A DNA stretch of 64,000 nt from Palaeococcus pacificus DY20341 (GCF_000725425.1 NZ_CP006019.1:620001-684000), one strand, 5' to 3'; positions 1 through 9,243 are shown, numbered from the stretch's first letter. Notes: generated from the sequence alone by a model not told the origin. Translations and numbers: made by a program.

Positions 1-261
1 ACATACAACATTACGGAGCCCAAGCTTTTAGTTGCAAACGTTCTCGTGACGATTATCCTCATCGAGACATACCGCATCTTGATAATCTACTTAAAACAGC
101 ACAGGGTGAGCTTAACACACATCCTTGAGGTTGGAATAGTGGCCTTAATCCAAAAACTTGTAGTTGCATCGGACTTCAAGGAGCTGGATGCCATAAAGCT
201 TTTTGCTATAGCTGTCCTTATATTCGTTTTGGGATACTTATACATAAAGGTGGGGGAGTGA
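1..261 (+). CDS. PsiE-like membrane protein (5' truncated)
   Basis: The reading frame is open from base 1 to the TGA at 259-261, so the window edge cuts the gene; a GTG at 46 is in frame but need not be the start. The visible 86 residues contain about three hydrophobic segments and resemble the phosphate-starvation-inducible PsiE family of small integral membrane proteins, whose function is unclear. FEN-1 begins 2 bases after the stop, so the two are probably co-transcribed. The family call rests on resemblance only. Confidence 0.6.
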   Translation, partial: TYNITEPKLLVANVLVTIILIETYRILIIYLKQHRVSLTHILEVGIVALIQKLVVASDFKELDAIKLFAIAVLIFVLGYLYIKVGE

Positions 262-262
262 T

Positions 263-1288
263 ATGGGAGTTCAAATTGGAGAGATAATTCCGAGGAAAGA
301 GATAGAGCTCGAAAAGCTCAACGGGAGGAAAATCGCGATAGACGCTTTCAACGCTATTTATCAATTCCTATCCACTATTAGGCAGAGGGATGGAACGCCT
401 TTAATGGACTCGCAGGGGAGGATTACTTCCCACCTCTCGGGCTTATTCTACAGGACGATAAACCTAATGGAAAGTGGAATTAAACCTGCTTACATCTTCG
501 ACGGAAAGCCGCCCGAACTTAAGAAGAAGGAGCTTAAAAAGAGAGCTGAAGCTAGAGAGGAGGCAAAGGAAAAGTGGCAAGCTGCCCTTGAAAGGGGCGA
601 GCTGGAGGAGGCTAAGAAATATGCTCAAAGGGCTTCGCGCGTAAATGAGCAACTCATAAGCGATGCCAAAACCCTCCTAGAACTTATGGGCATCCCTGTT
701 ATTCAAGCGCCGAGTGAGGGAGAAGCCCAAGCTGCTTATATGGCCGCTAAGGGCAAAGTCTGGGCTTCCGCATCTCAAGATTACGACTCACTGCTCTTCG
801 GCGCACCGAGACTCGTGAGAAATGTAACCATAACCGGGAGGAGGAAACTTCCCGGAAAGAACATCTATGTGGAAGTTAAGCCTGAATTGATAGTCTTGGA
901 GGAAGTGCTCAAGACCCTAAAGCTCGACAGGGAAAAGCTCATTGAGATGGCGATTCTCGTTGGCACAGACTACAACCCTGGTGGCATAAAGGGAATTGGG
1001 CCGAAAAAGGCCTTAGAACTTGTGAAGTATAAGAAAGATGTTCTAGCGAGATACAACAAAGAGAGCGATGTTGATTTGTATGAGATAAAAGAGTTCTTCC
1101 TAAATCCTCCGGTTACCGATGACTACAAGCTCGAGTGGAAGATGCCTGATGAGGAGGGCATCTTAAAGTTCCTATGCGACGAGCACGACTTCAGCGAGGA
1201 GAGAGTAAAGCACGGACTTGAAAGACTAAGGAAGGCAGTGAAAAAAGGAAAGCAAAGGACTTTGGAGAGCTGGTTTATGAAGCGCTAA
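263..1288 (+). CDS. fen: Flap endonuclease 1
   Basis: Structure-specific 5' nuclease that removes flaps during Okazaki fragment maturation and repair. The 341 aa match the archaeal FEN-1 length. An N-domain (metal-binding Asp near residue 27, then the FDGKPP motif) and an I-domain with [19 protein letters not shown] and GTDYN supply the conserved acidic metal ligands, followed by a helix-hairpin-helix ([10 protein letters not shown]). The C-terminus QRTLESWF is a canonical PCNA-interacting (PIP) box. ATG start with GGGGG upstream inside the end of the PsiE-like gene. Confidence 0.97.
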   Translation: MGVQIGEIIPRKEIELEKLNGRKIAIDAFNAIYQFLSTIRQRDGTPLMDSQGRITSHLSGLFYRTINLMESGIKPAYIFDGKPPELKKKELKKRAEAREEAKEKWQAALERGELEEAKKYAQRASRVNEQLISDAKTLLELMGIPVIQAPSEGEAQAAYMAAKGKVWASASQDYDSLLFGAPRLVRNVTITGRRKLPGKNIYVEVKPELIVLEEVLKTLKLDREKLIEMAILVGTDYNPGGIKGIGPKKALELVKYKKDVLARYNKESDVDLYEIKEFFLNPPVTDDYKLEWKMPDEEGILKFLCDEHDFSEERVKHGLERLRKAVKKGKQRTLESWFMKR

Positions 1289-1290
1289 TA

Positions 1291-1320
1291 ACCTTTTGAT
1301 TTTGCTATTTTTTATCTCAA
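1291..1320 (+). terminator. T-rich terminator after fen
   Basis: Two T tracts (one of six T) directly after the fen stop, of the kind that terminates transcription in Thermococcales without a hairpin. Inferred only. Confidence 0.4.
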
Positions 1321-1370
1321 CTTTTCAAAAAGTTTAAGTTTTAGGAAAGCATAATCTTTGTGGTGGGAAG

Positions 1371-1847
1371 ATGCAGGAGTGGTACCAATCCAGGGCTCTT
1401 TATGAAACTATAGGTGGGCTTTTAAAGAGGGGTGATTTTGAACTGGCACTTCAAGTTGTTCGCGGAATACCTGACAAGGGAATAAAAGCCACTGCGTATT
1501 CTAAGATTGTGGTAGAGATGGCAAAGAGAGGAGTTGACTATGAGAATGCTTTTAAAGAGGCTCTTGAAGCAATTTTGGATCTCAACCCTGATGCGAGGAC
1601 TAAAACGCTAATGAGCTTAGCCTTTGATCTAATGGATCTCAATAAGTTTGAAGATGCCTTAAAGCTAAGTGAGTTTATTCTTGATGTCTCAAACCAATCA
1701 AAAATTAAAGCAGAAGTTGCTTTGAGGCTGGCCCGGCAGGGGAAGATATCTGAAGCACTAAACTTAATCAATGACATCATTGACGAGGATGTTAAAACTT
1801 GGGCAACTTCAATGCTCGTCAATGAAATGAATCAAAAAAGAGAGTAA
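1371..1847 (+). CDS. Conserved alpha-helical repeat protein (TPR-like)
   Basis: 158 aa, no recognised enzyme motif. The sequence is built of amphipathic helix pairs such as GDFELALQVVRGIPD and GKISEALNLINDI, typical of TPR/alpha-solenoid scaffolds, so a protein-protein interaction role is likely but the partner is unknown. No signal peptide or membrane segment. ATG is preceded by GGTGGGAAG. Its stop abuts the stop of the convergent prs gene with no gap. Confidence 0.7.
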   Translation: MQEWYQSRALYETIGGLLKRGDFELALQVVRGIPDKGIKATAYSKIVVEMAKRGVDYENAFKEALEAILDLNPDARTKTLMSLAFDLMDLNKFEDALKLSEFILDVSNQSKIKAEVALRLARQGKISEALNLINDIIDEDVKTWATSMLVNEMNQKRE

Positions 1848-2702
1848 TTAAAGCTTCAAAATTTCCTCCACGAGGCTTATCTTTGAAACGGGCGTTGGAA
1901 TGCTGTTCGTCACCGCCAACTCATCGACCGCTTTACTTACCCTTTCTATCGCTCCTTCCGCAAAAACGCCGTGCGTTACTGCAACGAAGACCTTCTTTGC
2001 TCCCATCTCCCTAAGCAAGTTGGCCGCTTTAATCATCGTCCCACCAGTGCTTATTATGTCATCGACGATAAGGACGTTCTTTCCTCTCACGTCTATGTCA
2101 ACTGGTGTCATTTGGACCTCCGTTGGAGAGATTCTCTTTTTCTCAAAGTGACTGAACTCTAAGCCCAAGATCTCGGCAACAGCTTTAGCTCTCTCCAAGG
2201 CGCCTTTATCTGGGCCTAAAACTACTCCCTCACCGAGCTTTTCTTTGAAGTATTTTGCTACTGCATTTGCTGGGCTTAAGTTGACGGCATTCTTTGGGAA
2301 GAATTCAAGGGTCTTGGGGTTGTGCAAATCAAAGACATAAAATTCGTCATAGTAGAGTGAGAGAGCCCTTAAAATTGCCCTAACGCTAATTGATTCTCCG
2401 TCTTTTGTCACTCTATCCTGCCTTGAGTAGGCCAAGTATGGGACAACGGCCTTTAAGTGCTTAAAGCCCTTCTCCCTGAGGGCATCACCCAAGAGGAGAA
2501 GCTCGATTAAGTGCTCGTCTTGGGGCTTAAAGGTTGATTGGACGACTATTGCCTCTTCTCCGTCCCCTAAAATTCTAACGTACTTTTCACCATCGGGGAA
2601 TGTCTTAATCTCAACTTCAATGACTTCTTTACCGTAATCCTTAGCCTTAGCTAAAAACTCATCACGCATGTGTTGAGCACCGCTTCCCAATACGACCTTC
2701 AT
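1848..2702 (-). CDS. prs: Ribose-phosphate pyrophosphokinase
   Basis: Makes PRPP from ribose 5-phosphate and ATP for nucleotide and histidine synthesis; the his operon later in this window is a consumer. 284 aa, the usual archaeal size. Visible motifs: SRQDR, the DLHN(P) segment, the flexible catalytic loop KKRISPTEV and the PRPP loop [10 protein letters not shown]. An upstream in-frame ATG exists at 2714, but GGTGGT sits just before the ATG at 2702, which also gives the normal N-terminus (MKVVLGSG). Confidence 0.95.
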   Translation of the reverse strand: MKVVLGSGAQHMRDEFLAKAKDYGKEVIEVEIKTFPDGEKYVRILGDGEEAIVVQSTFKPQDEHLIELLLLGDALREKGFKHLKAVVPYLAYSRQDRVTKDGESISVRAILRALSLYYDEFYVFDLHNPKTLEFFPKNAVNLSPANAVAKYFKEKLGEGVVLGPDKGALERAKAVAEILGLEFSHFEKKRISPTEVQMTPVDIDVRGKNVLIVDDIISTGGTMIKAANLLREMGAKKVFVAVTHGVFAEGAIERVSKAVDELAVTNSIPTPVSKISLVEEILKL

Positions 2703-2730
2703 TAGCACCACCATGTTAAAATCGGCAGGT

Positions 2731-2740
2731 GTTTTAAAAG
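2731..2740 (-). promoter_or_regulatory. TATA box of prs
   Basis: TTTTAAAA read on the minus strand, about 26 bases before a start site near 2710; gives a very short 5' UTR consisting mainly of the GGTGGT ribosome-binding site. Confidence 0.5.
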
Positions 2741-2753
2741 AGTTTGCGTATCA

Positions 2754-2771
2754 CTTCAAGCTCCCTTGAAG
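2754..2771. promoter_or_regulatory. Inverted repeat between prs and DUF4139-like gene
   Basis: Perfect dyad CTTCAAG-CTCC-CTTGAAG lying between the two divergent TATA boxes. It looks like an operator that could serve both promoters; the binding protein is not known. Confidence 0.45.
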
Positions 2772-2782
2772 CGGTCGTGTGA

Positions 2783-2790
2783 TTATAAAT
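2783..2790 (+). promoter_or_regulatory. TATA box of the DUF4139-like gene
   Basis: TTATAAAT, with an expected start site near 2812, 13 bases before the chosen ATG at 2825. Confidence 0.55.
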
Positions 2791-2824
2791 AACATGAGAG
2801 CCTAGTTATTAATTGGTGAAAACA

Positions 2825-4147
2825 ATGAAAAGAAAAACGAAGATTTTGATTACATTGCCTTTTGTTTTGATTCTCTTGGCGATGGTGATCTTTCAAGGAA
2901 GCAAAGCAGTAGGGGAAGGCGGGAGTTTGGTGCTCTACGACTCAGCAAAGATAGGGGTTGTTGAGAAGGAGATTAGCTTTGAGCTGAAGAGGGGTATAAA
3001 TGAAGTCCCCTTGGAAGAGCTTGATGGACTAAACATCGCTGAACTCACTTTAAAGCCTGTGGATGAGGGGGTTGAAGTTCTTGGAGTAGTTAGTCAAGGC
3101 TTCGACGTTAAGAGTGTTTTCGATGCCAACATCGGCGAAACCGTAGAGGTTAAGCTCAAAAGCGGCGAGACGATAAGTGGTAAGTTTTTGGGCTACAAGG
3201 ACGGCAAAATAGCGATTGAAGGGGATGGATACTACTTAATCGATCCTCAAGAGATGGCTTACTTCAAAGTCTCAAAGCTCAACGGTGAAGCTAAAGCGAG
3301 GACTTACGCAGTGATAAAAGCAAATGAGGACGGTAAATATAAGTTTAAGCTCATTTATAGGGTCTCTTCTATGGGATGGAGCTCAAGGTACAAGCTCTAC
3401 CTGAGCGATAGCGCCTTTTTGCAGGGCTACGTTTTAATTGACAATCCTACCAACAAGAGCTTTGAAGACATAGACGTGCTCTTAGTTTCAGGCGACGTTA
3501 GTTTCTACCAGCCACCCATTTACTACAGAGATTTCGTGACGATGGCTAAAGCTGAGGAAGTAGTAGGAGCTCAAGTGAGCGAACCCCAAAAACTTGAGGC
3601 GTTCTATTTGTACAAACTGGGCCAGATAGATGTGAACTCATTTGAGAAGAAGCTTATCCCCTACGTGGCCCAAGAGAGCCCATTCGAGCGCGAGTATTTG
3701 TATGAGAGCTATCCTTACGGTGGAAGCAGCGACATTTACGAGATAATCTCACTCAAGGCCGACAAAGTTCTCCCCGCTGGAATAGTGGAAATTTACAAAG
3801 AGATGGAGGGCAAAAGCGTTTTAATTGGTGAGCAGTGGATTGACCACACGCCGAAAGGCGATACGCTTAGGCTCAAGCTCGGAAAGGACATTGACTTAAA
3901 GGGCGAAACCAAAGTTTTGGACGAAAGACACTACGATAGAGGGGCCTATTATAAGATTCAAGTCACCATTGAGAACTTTGGTGAGGATGAGAAGGAAGTA
4001 ATAATTAGGCACTACAAGTGGCGTGGAAAGATTTTGAGCTCAAGCGAAAGTCCAATAGAAGAAACTGCCAACTACGTGGACTTTAAAGTTACGGTGAAGC
4101 CTGGAGAAAAGGAAAGCGTTACATTTGAGTACGAGGTTAGCTATTAG
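2825..4147 (+). CDS. Exported DUF4139-like protein
   Basis: 440 aa with an N-terminal hydrophobic segment (residues about 8-24) acting as signal or anchor, followed by a beta-rich extracellular part. The segment YRVSSMGWSSRYKLYL and the later VKPGEKESVTFEYEV resemble DUF4139 (mucoidy-inhibitor-like) proteins. The function of the family is unknown. In-frame TTG and GTG codons lie at 2813 and 2816, but GGTGA at 2815-2819 positions the ATG at 2825. Own promoter, divergent from prs. Confidence 0.7.
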   Translation: MKRKTKILITLPFVLILLAMVIFQGSKAVGEGGSLVLYDSAKIGVVEKEISFELKRGINEVPLEELDGLNIAELTLKPVDEGVEVLGVVSQGFDVKSVFDANIGETVEVKLKSGETISGKFLGYKDGKIAIEGDGYYLIDPQEMAYFKVSKLNGEAKARTYAVIKANEDGKYKFKLIYRVSSMGWSSRYKLYLSDSAFLQGYVLIDNPTNKSFEDIDVLLVSGDVSFYQPPIYYRDFVTMAKAEEVVGAQVSEPQKLEAFYLYKLGQIDVNSFEKKLIPYVAQESPFEREYLYESYPYGGSSDIYEIISLKADKVLPAGIVEIYKEMEGKSVLIGEQWIDHTPKGDTLRLKLGKDIDLKGETKVLDERHYDRGAYYKIQVTIENFGEDEKEVIIRHYKWRGKILSSSESPIEETANYVDFKVTVKPGEKESVTFEYEVSY

Positions 4148-4153
4148 CTACCT

Positions 4154-4163
4154 TTTTATATTT
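4154..4163 (+). promoter_or_regulatory. TATA box of the DapA-family gene
   Basis: TTTTTATATT, about 26 bases before an expected start near 4185. The GGTGG ribosome-binding site would be at the extreme 5' end of the mRNA. Confidence 0.5.
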
Positions 4164-4189
4164 TTGAATCTATCTTCTTTGGTGGTTCC

Positions 4190-5074
4190 ATGAGAGGAGT
4201 TGTAGTGCCTTTAGTTACCCCTTTTAATGAAGACTATTCGATTGATTTCCCTGCTCTTGAGGAGCACATTGAACATCTCCAAAAAGTTGGAGTCCATGGC
4301 ATTTTTGTTAACGCCACAACAGGTGAATTTACGAGCTTAAGCAAAGAAGAGATGAAGCTCTTAGCAGAGAAGGGAAGAGAGCTCGTCCAGTCCGCCTTTT
4401 ATTTGGTTGGTACTGCCTCAACGAACACCTTCGAGGTGATTGAGCTCACAAAGCACGCCCAAGACATTGGAGCCGATTACGTAGTTATCGCTCCCCCATA
4501 CTACTGCCCACTGAGCGATGATGCTTTGTTTAAGCACTACACTTTAATTGCCGAAAAAACAGATATTCCAATAATCCTTTACAACATCCCAAGCTGTGCC
4601 AATCCCCTAAGCGTTCCGCTTATAAAGCGCTTAGCTTTGGAGTACTCAAACATAGCAGGTATTAAAGAAACGATAGACAGCATAAACCACGTTAGGGATG
4701 TAATCTTTGAAGTTAAAGGGGAGAGAAAGGACTTTAAAGTGTTCACCGGCTTAGACCAGCACTTCCTGAATACGCTCATATTAGGAGGCGACGGCGGGAT
4801 AATGGCATGTGCAAACTTTGCACCAGAGCTTCACCTAAGCCTGTTCAAAGCTTTTGAAGATAAGAGATTTGACGACGCTATCGAGCATGCTCAGAAGCTT
4901 GCAAAACTTGCAAAGGTTTATGATTTAGCCTCTTCCTTCGGTTCGGCGATAAAGCTCGCTATGGACTTAAGAGGCTTCTCAATAAAGCCGGTCTTGAGGC
5001 CGCCATATCTCATGGATGGGGAGGATGTCAAAGAAAAGATAAAGGGCCTATTAAAGGAGGTAGGCCTTCATTGA
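4190..5074 (+). CDS. DapA-family class I aldolase / lyase
   Basis: 294-aa (beta/alpha)8 Schiff-base lyase of the dihydrodipicolinate synthase/N-acetylneuraminate lyase family. Visible: TTGEF near residue 45, the catalytic Tyr in ILYNIPS and the Schiff-base Lys in IAGIKET. No diaminopimelate genes are visible nearby, and Thermococcales are not known for that lysine route, so a 2-keto-3-deoxy sugar acid aldolase is at least as likely as DapA. The substrate cannot be read from sequence. GGTGG precedes the ATG. The 3' end overlaps convergent prf1 by 7 bases. Confidence 0.85.
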   Translation: MRGVVVPLVTPFNEDYSIDFPALEEHIEHLQKVGVHGIFVNATTGEFTSLSKEEMKLLAEKGRELVQSAFYLVGTASTNTFEVIELTKHAQDIGADYVVIAPPYYCPLSDDALFKHYTLIAEKTDIPIILYNIPSCANPLSVPLIKRLALEYSNIAGIKETIDSINHVRDVIFEVKGERKDFKVFTGLDQHFLNTLILGGDGGIMACANFAPELHLSLFKAFEDKRFDDAIEHAQKLAKLAKVYDLASSFGSAIKLAMDLRGFSIKPVLRPPYLMDGEDVKEKIKGLLKEVGLH

Positions 5075-6315
5075 AGCTTATACCTCAAGAATGCTCCTAA
5101 GCCTCCAAATGCTCTGAAGAACTGCTGGCCTTCGTCGGTGTCGAGGGAAATTATTTCAACATTCGCTCCTATATCCTCTGCCATTTTTATTAGCTCCTCT
5201 GCAACTTCCCACTTCTCGAAGCTCAAGTTTTGGCTTCCGCACTTTGGACATGTTTTAATCTGCTTCTTAAAGGTATCAAATTCGCTCTCCCTCATTGTCT
5301 TGAGCTCTTCCCAGCCGCAGGCGTTGCACTTTACTTTTGCCCTAATCTTATCGTATCCTTCGCTTATCAGGAGTGTGTCAACTGCTCCCATCTCCAAAGC
5401 TTTCCTTATCTCCTTCTCACCGTAGGTTATCAAGCCCGTGTCCTTAACGAGGTGCTTGAAGAAGTTTTGGATGAGCTTTCTCTCTTTAACAGCTTCCTGC
5501 TCTGCCAAAATGTCGCTCGCCTTTTCAACGAGCTCCCTCAAACCGTATTCTCCATGGTAGCTTATATCAACCACTCCGATAATCTTCTTTCTAAGCTCGT
5601 GGTGCAGATAATCACCTTCAACGAACTCTTCTTTTGTTGGCCCTGGCCCGCCTATGATAATGCCTTTGAGCTCTCCCTTTTCGAGGAGGGGTAAAAATGC
5701 ATTGTTTGCGTGCTCCGCAATGCGCTTCATGAATTCGTGCGTCTCCTGCTCCCTAATACGCTCATATCTTCGAGCGGACTGACCACCGGCTCTCGTTTTG
5801 CCTGGCACCGTTGACCTCAGATCGTCCACAACATCTATTTTCTTCCCTCTTAAAATACCTATTGTGGATTCGTTCTTCTCTACGGTTATAAGCCCATAAG
5901 CCTCTTTAACACGGAGCATCTCTTCAAGGGGCTCCGTCACGAAGGTTTGATCACATCGATAGAGCCTAACGTTGATGGGCTCTGGGGGGACTATTGCGAA
6001 CACTTGGATGTCGCTAACACCTTCTTGCTCGCTCACGTTTCCAACGAAAAGGGCTAAACCATTAGGAGGTGTCTGCCTGTAGAGCTTTAAGTGCTGCATT
6101 GCCCTTTCTAATGCTCCAAGGACGTTTTTCCTCGTTGATTTTGACTTGATGTTCTGCGCAGTTCCATACTCCTCTCTAAGCTGCTGCATTACCTTATTCA
6201 AATCATATCCTGCGGGGATGTAAAGGGAAACGAGTTCCGTTGCTCTTCCTCTTATTTTCTTTAGCTCCTCCACTTTTTTCTTTAGTTCATACATCTCAGC
6301 TGAAGTGTGAGACAT
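5068..6315 (-). CDS. prf1: Peptide chain release factor aRF1
   Basis: Recognises all three stop codons and triggers peptidyl-tRNA hydrolysis. 415 aa. The stop-decoding NIKS motif lies near residue 55 and the catalytic GGQ in [10 protein letters not shown] near residue 180. Domain 3 carries two CxxC pairs ([14 protein letters not shown]), a zinc ribbon seen in archaeal members. In-frame ATGs occur at 6354 and 6321, but GGTGATGCTC places the start at 6315, giving the expected N-terminus [11 protein letters not shown]. Confidence 0.96.
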   Translation of the reverse strand: MSHTSAEMYELKKKVEELKKIRGRATELVSLYIPAGYDLNKVMQQLREEYGTAQNIKSKSTRKNVLGALERAMQHLKLYRQTPPNGLALFVGNVSEQEGVSDIQVFAIVPPEPINVRLYRCDQTFVTEPLEEMLRVKEAYGLITVEKNESTIGILRGKKIDVVDDLRSTVPGKTRAGGQSARRYERIREQETHEFMKRIAEHANNAFLPLLEKGELKGIIIGGPGPTKEEFVEGDYLHHELRKKIIGVVDISYHGEYGLRELVEKASDILAEQEAVKERKLIQNFFKHLVKDTGLITYGEKEIRKALEMGAVDTLLISEGYDKIRAKVKCNACGWEELKTMRESEFDTFKKQIKTCPKCGSQNLSFEKWEVAEELIKMAEDIGANVEIISLDTDEGQQFFRAFGGLGAFLRYKLQ

Positions 6316-6403
6316 GAGCATCACCTCAAGAACCTTTTTCTCTCCTTTAAACACTTAAAGAATGCAATTTATAAAAGTTTGGTCAATCAAAAAAGTGGAA
6401 GGG

Positions 6404-6649
6404 CTAAAAGAGGGATAGCAAAATTAAGATAAACACCCCTATGACTCCACCAACAGCGATTATTAGGAAGTTTATTAGGTTCAGCTCTATGTGGACGACG
6501 CCCAAGAAGTTGAGCAATCCTACTAATATGAGTCCGACTATTGTGTTCACTGCGAGCCACTTTAAAATTGCCATTGTGAGCTTTGCTACTAAGTAGCCGA
6601 CTAGGACAAACATGATTAAGAGTATTAACCCTTCGAGCACTCTATTCAC
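6404..6649 (-). CDS. BofA-family small membrane protein
   Basis: 81 aa, almost entirely hydrophobic, with two to three transmembrane helices and the glycine-rich C-terminal segment (AVGGVIGVFILILL) of the BofA/SigmaK-processing-inhibitor-like family. Archaea lack the sporulation pathway in which BofA was defined, so the role here is unknown. It overlaps the end of the upstream HEAT-like gene by 8 bases, so it is translationally coupled to it. Confidence 0.7.
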   Translation of the reverse strand: MNRVLEGLILLIMFVLVGYLVAKLTMAILKWLAVNTIVGLILVGLLNFLGVVHIELNLINFLIIAVGGVIGVFILILLSLF

Positions 6650-7211
6650 CTCCCAACGTTTCTAAAACCTCTTTCGCAATCTCTCCAAGAGGGACCCACT
6701 TTCTGCCCTCGAATGGAAGGATAACTTTGTCCTGCACTTCCAAGAGCTCTTCAACTTTTGGCATGGCTTCTTTAATCTTAAGTTCTTTTATCATCAGCAG
6801 GGCAAAGGCCTTGTCGTTCTTATCTCCAACTTCAAGCATTTCAATTAGCTTTGGAGCAATTTTATCTCTGTATTTGCTCATAGCCTCTGGATAGTTTTGG
6901 ATCATGGCATTTAAAAGGACCATGGCATTATCCTTCACGTAGGAGTTCCTCTGAGAGGATAGCTCAATTATCTTTAGTATGAACTTATCATTGATTTTGT
7001 TTTTTAATGTGCTGCTTTCTTTGGAGATGACTTCGCTCAGCACGAGCATTGCATCTCCTCTAATACCCGGAACGTCATCCTCTAGGAGCTCAATCAAAGC
7101 TTCTAGGAACTTTTTATCGCTTAGAGCTTGATTCACAGCCCTCTCAATATCTTCACTTTCTATCATCTTTCTTACTTTGCTCTTTTTTGAGCCAAAAGAA
7201 AATAGGGGCAT
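6642..7211 (-). CDS. HEAT-repeat-like protein
   Basis: 189 aa of repeated helical pairs (ALIELLEDDVPGIRGDAMLVLSEV; SSQRNSYVKDNAMVLLNAM, and so on) characteristic of HEAT/ARM scaffolds; soluble, no catalytic motif. An in-frame GTG is at 7220, but GGGTGGTAGTT immediately precedes ATG 7211. First gene of a two-gene unit with the BofA-like protein. Function unknown. Confidence 0.7.
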   Translation of the reverse strand: MPLFSFGSKKSKVRKMIESEDIERAVNQALSDKKFLEALIELLEDDVPGIRGDAMLVLSEVISKESSTLKNKINDKFILKIIELSSQRNSYVKDNAMVLLNAMIQNYPEAMSKYRDKIAPKLIEMLEVGDKNDKAFALLMIKELKIKEAMPKVEELLEVQDKVILPFEGRKWVPLGEIAKEVLETLGGE

Positions 7212-7280
7212 AACTACCACCCGATTTTTTAGCCGATAGTAAGTATTAGTGTCATAGGTTAAATCCTTTTTGATGGTTAA

Positions 7281-7290
7281 GCTTTAAATT
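7281..7290 (+). promoter_or_regulatory. TATA box of the C/D box sRNA / GT-C gene
   Basis: CTTTAAATT with an expected start near 7311, only a few bases before box C of the sRNA at 7315. Confidence 0.55.
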
Positions 7291-7310
7291 TCTAAAGTTG
7301 AGTTATCTTT

Positions 7311-7364
7311 GGCGATGATGACAGCGAATTGCGCTGAAGGGTGATGATAGGTTGAGGCTGAGCT
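7311..7364 (+). ncRNA. C/D box guide sRNA
   Basis: Read in order: box C ATGATGA (7315-7321), a 12-nt guide (7322-7333), box D' CTGA (7334-7337), a 3-nt spacer, box C' GTGATGA (7341-7347), a 10-nt guide (7348-7357) and box D CTGA (7358-7361). This is the canonical architecture of archaeal 2'-O-methylation guides, with a TATA box correctly spaced upstream. The RNA overlaps the first codons of the downstream membrane-protein gene and its C' box overlaps that gene's ribosome-binding site. Targets of the guides CAGCGAATTGCG and TAGGTTGAGG were not identified. Confidence 0.8.
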
Positions 7365-8890
7365 TGAGAAAGGGTATACAAATAAATGAGGGACACCTTA
7401 CTCTACCGCTCTTAGTTGCTGCTCTGGTCCCTCTGTACTATGCATTCCAAAGGCAAATGCCTGTTGGCTATATTGTTGGAGGAGATACTTTGGTTCATAC
7501 TGCAATTGCTAGGGGAATCCTTCTTGGTAGAAGTCCCTTTTTGGATCAAACTTACAATATCTATCCAAACTGGTATCCTTTCTTTTATCATATCCTCATT
7601 GCTGGTGTTTCAAAACTTCTTAACCAGCCCATGGAGAAGATCACCATATACTCCCCTGTCATGTTTTCGGTACTGATGGTATTGGTGTTTTATCATACCG
7701 GGAAGGTTATAATGGACAAAACTGGGGGAGTGATCTCGGCTTATTTAAGTGTATTGCTTCTAAAGCATCATATATATCCCAATCCAAAAGAACTGGCACC
7801 ATTACTTGCTCTATTAAGCTTTTCCTGCTTTGTGACTGCATATGCTGAAGAGGATATAAAAAAATTTGTCCTCTCTGGCATTCTTGTAGGTTTTTCTCTG
7901 TTTACTCATTCTCTCGCACTTCCAATTTTGGCATTTTTACTTTTTGTATCAATGTACAAAATGGATATCCGCCCTTTGGTGTCGCTTATAACAGCGCTAA
8001 TTATTTTTTCTCCCTTTATGGTTAATGTTGCACTTCACAGCGAATCTAATAATGTCGATGTGGAGGACATTTATAATTACTGGGCTAACGATACAATAGG
8101 CACTCAGTTAAAGAGCATACTGCCTCCGTTCGAATTACTTCCCATGATTATTTTAGGTGTTTATGTAGGGCTAAGAAGAAACAATCAAACTTTGATATTT
8201 CTTCTACAGTTCTTTCTTGTTTTTGCTTTTTTCCGCATATTACCTTCCTTCACCAGACCACTTGGTTTCAACTTCTACTCAGCTCGCTTTTCATATATGC
8301 TTCCTTATATCTACCTGCTAATTCTGGCATTCTCGTTTCGGGAACTTTACTCCTTGCTGAAAGCTAAGAAACGTGAATGGCTTTTATTACCGATTCTAAT
8401 ACTCATTGTAACTGCAGGAGCAGTGGATTTTGTTGAGTCTCAAATAAATGACAGGTTTGTACCGGTCTCTTATATTAACATCAATCAATATTTCCCCAAG
8501 GAACACTTTGGTGATGTGGCCATTTGGATTGTCCGCAATACTAAAAGGGATGATATAATAGCATGTCATGAGAACTTTGGCATGATGGTCAACTCGCTGA
8601 CAGGGAGGCCTATAATTGCCACAATGTATGGGCATGGAAATCCTTTTTTGGATAATATTCAACGACGCAGAGACCTTGAGATCCTTTTTACGTCAGACAC
8701 GGCGAGAAAACTAGAAATTATTTATAAATACAATGTTAGATTCATTGTTGTGGAGCCTTTTGCACAGGAAGAGTGGAACACAACAGTAAGTGATTTTAAT
8801 GGTATTGGGAAAGTGGTGTGGAGGATGAACAATGTTACCATAATAGAGGTGAACCCAAATGCACATAAAAGAATTCCAAGAGATGATTAA
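7352..8890 (+). CDS. Polytopic GT-C-like membrane protein
   Basis: 512 aa with about ten hydrophobic helices and a soluble C-terminal part (from about residue 365). The first extracytoplasmic loop has an acidic GGDTLVHTAIARGILLG segment, reminiscent of lipid-linked-sugar dependent GT-C glycosyltransferases, followed by aromatic-rich YPNWYPFFYH. Specific activity is unknown. The start is a TTG after GGTGATGATAG; the next in-frame candidate is TTG 7364. Both lie at or in the C/D sRNA, so the start is uncertain. It ends inside mazG. Confidence 0.7.
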   Translation: MRLSLRKGIQINEGHLTLPLLVAALVPLYYAFQRQMPVGYIVGGDTLVHTAIARGILLGRSPFLDQTYNIYPNWYPFFYHILIAGVSKLLNQPMEKITIYSPVMFSVLMVLVFYHTGKVIMDKTGGVISAYLSVLLLKHHIYPNPKELAPLLALLSFSCFVTAYAEEDIKKFVLSGILVGFSLFTHSLALPILAFLLFVSMYKMDIRPLVSLITALIIFSPFMVNVALHSESNNVDVEDIYNYWANDTIGTQLKSILPPFELLPMIILGVYVGLRRNNQTLIFLLQFFLVFAFFRILPSFTRPLGFNFYSARFSYMLPYIYLLILAFSFRELYSLLKAKKREWLLLPILILIVTAGAVDFVESQINDRFVPVSYININQYFPKEHFGDVAIWIVRNTKRDDIIACHENFGMMVNSLTGRPIIATMYGHGNPFLDNIQRRRDLEILFTSDTARKLEIIYKYNVRFIVVEPFAQEEWNTTVSDFNGIGKVVWRMNNVTIIEVNPNAHKRIPRDD

Positions 8891-9149
8891 GGAGATTTAC
8901 TTTCACAGAGACTCGAAAAGGGGCCTTGAAAAGACGTTTTTGTGGTTCACAGAAGAAGTGGGGGAACTTGCAGAAGCTCTAAGAAAAGGCGACAGAGAGG
9001 CAATGGAAGAAGAATTCGCCGATGTTTTGGCATGGCTTGTGAGCCTAGCCAACATTGTTGACGTAGATATAGAAGAAGCAGCTTTGAAGAAGTATCCAAA
9101 CAATTGTCCTTATTGTGGGAAAAAGCCGTGTAAGTGTGAGAAGGAATAA
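8859..9149 (+). CDS. MazG-like nucleotide pyrophosphohydrolase
   Basis: 96 aa, single MazG domain: EEVGELAEAL (Mg-binding ExxE) and EEEFADVLAWL (ExxD) are conserved. Such enzymes hydrolyse non-canonical or excess NTPs to NMP and PPi. The C-terminus adds CPYCGKKPCKC, a compact putative zinc knuckle. The ATG is preceded by GAGGTGAACCCAA and overlaps the end of the GT-C gene by 32 bases, so it is co-transcribed with it. Confidence 0.88.
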   Translation: MHIKEFQEMIKEIYFHRDSKRGLEKTFLWFTEEVGELAEALRKGDREAMEEEFADVLAWLVSLANIVDVDIEEAALKKYPNNCPYCGKKPCKCEKE

Positions 9150-9191
9150 AGATAATTGCAGATTTACTGTAAATGGGGTGTAATAATTAAT

Positions 9192-9217
9192 AAGAAGCGA
9201 AAATTTAAAAGCTTCTT
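9192..9217. promoter_or_regulatory. Promoter of GT39-like gene with flanking dyad
   Basis: AAGAAGC (9192-9198) and GCTTCTT (9211-9217) are inverted repeats flanking an A/T core AAATTTAAAA that is the likely TATA box. A protein bound here would block TBP, so this is a candidate operator. Confidence 0.4.
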
Positions 9218-9243
9218 TCTCGTTTAATACAAGGGGAGGAACG

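Noticed and set aside
464-652. Antisense ORF inside fen
   Set aside because: Shadow of a well-supported gene, no ribosome-binding site, low-complexity Leu/Ser protein.
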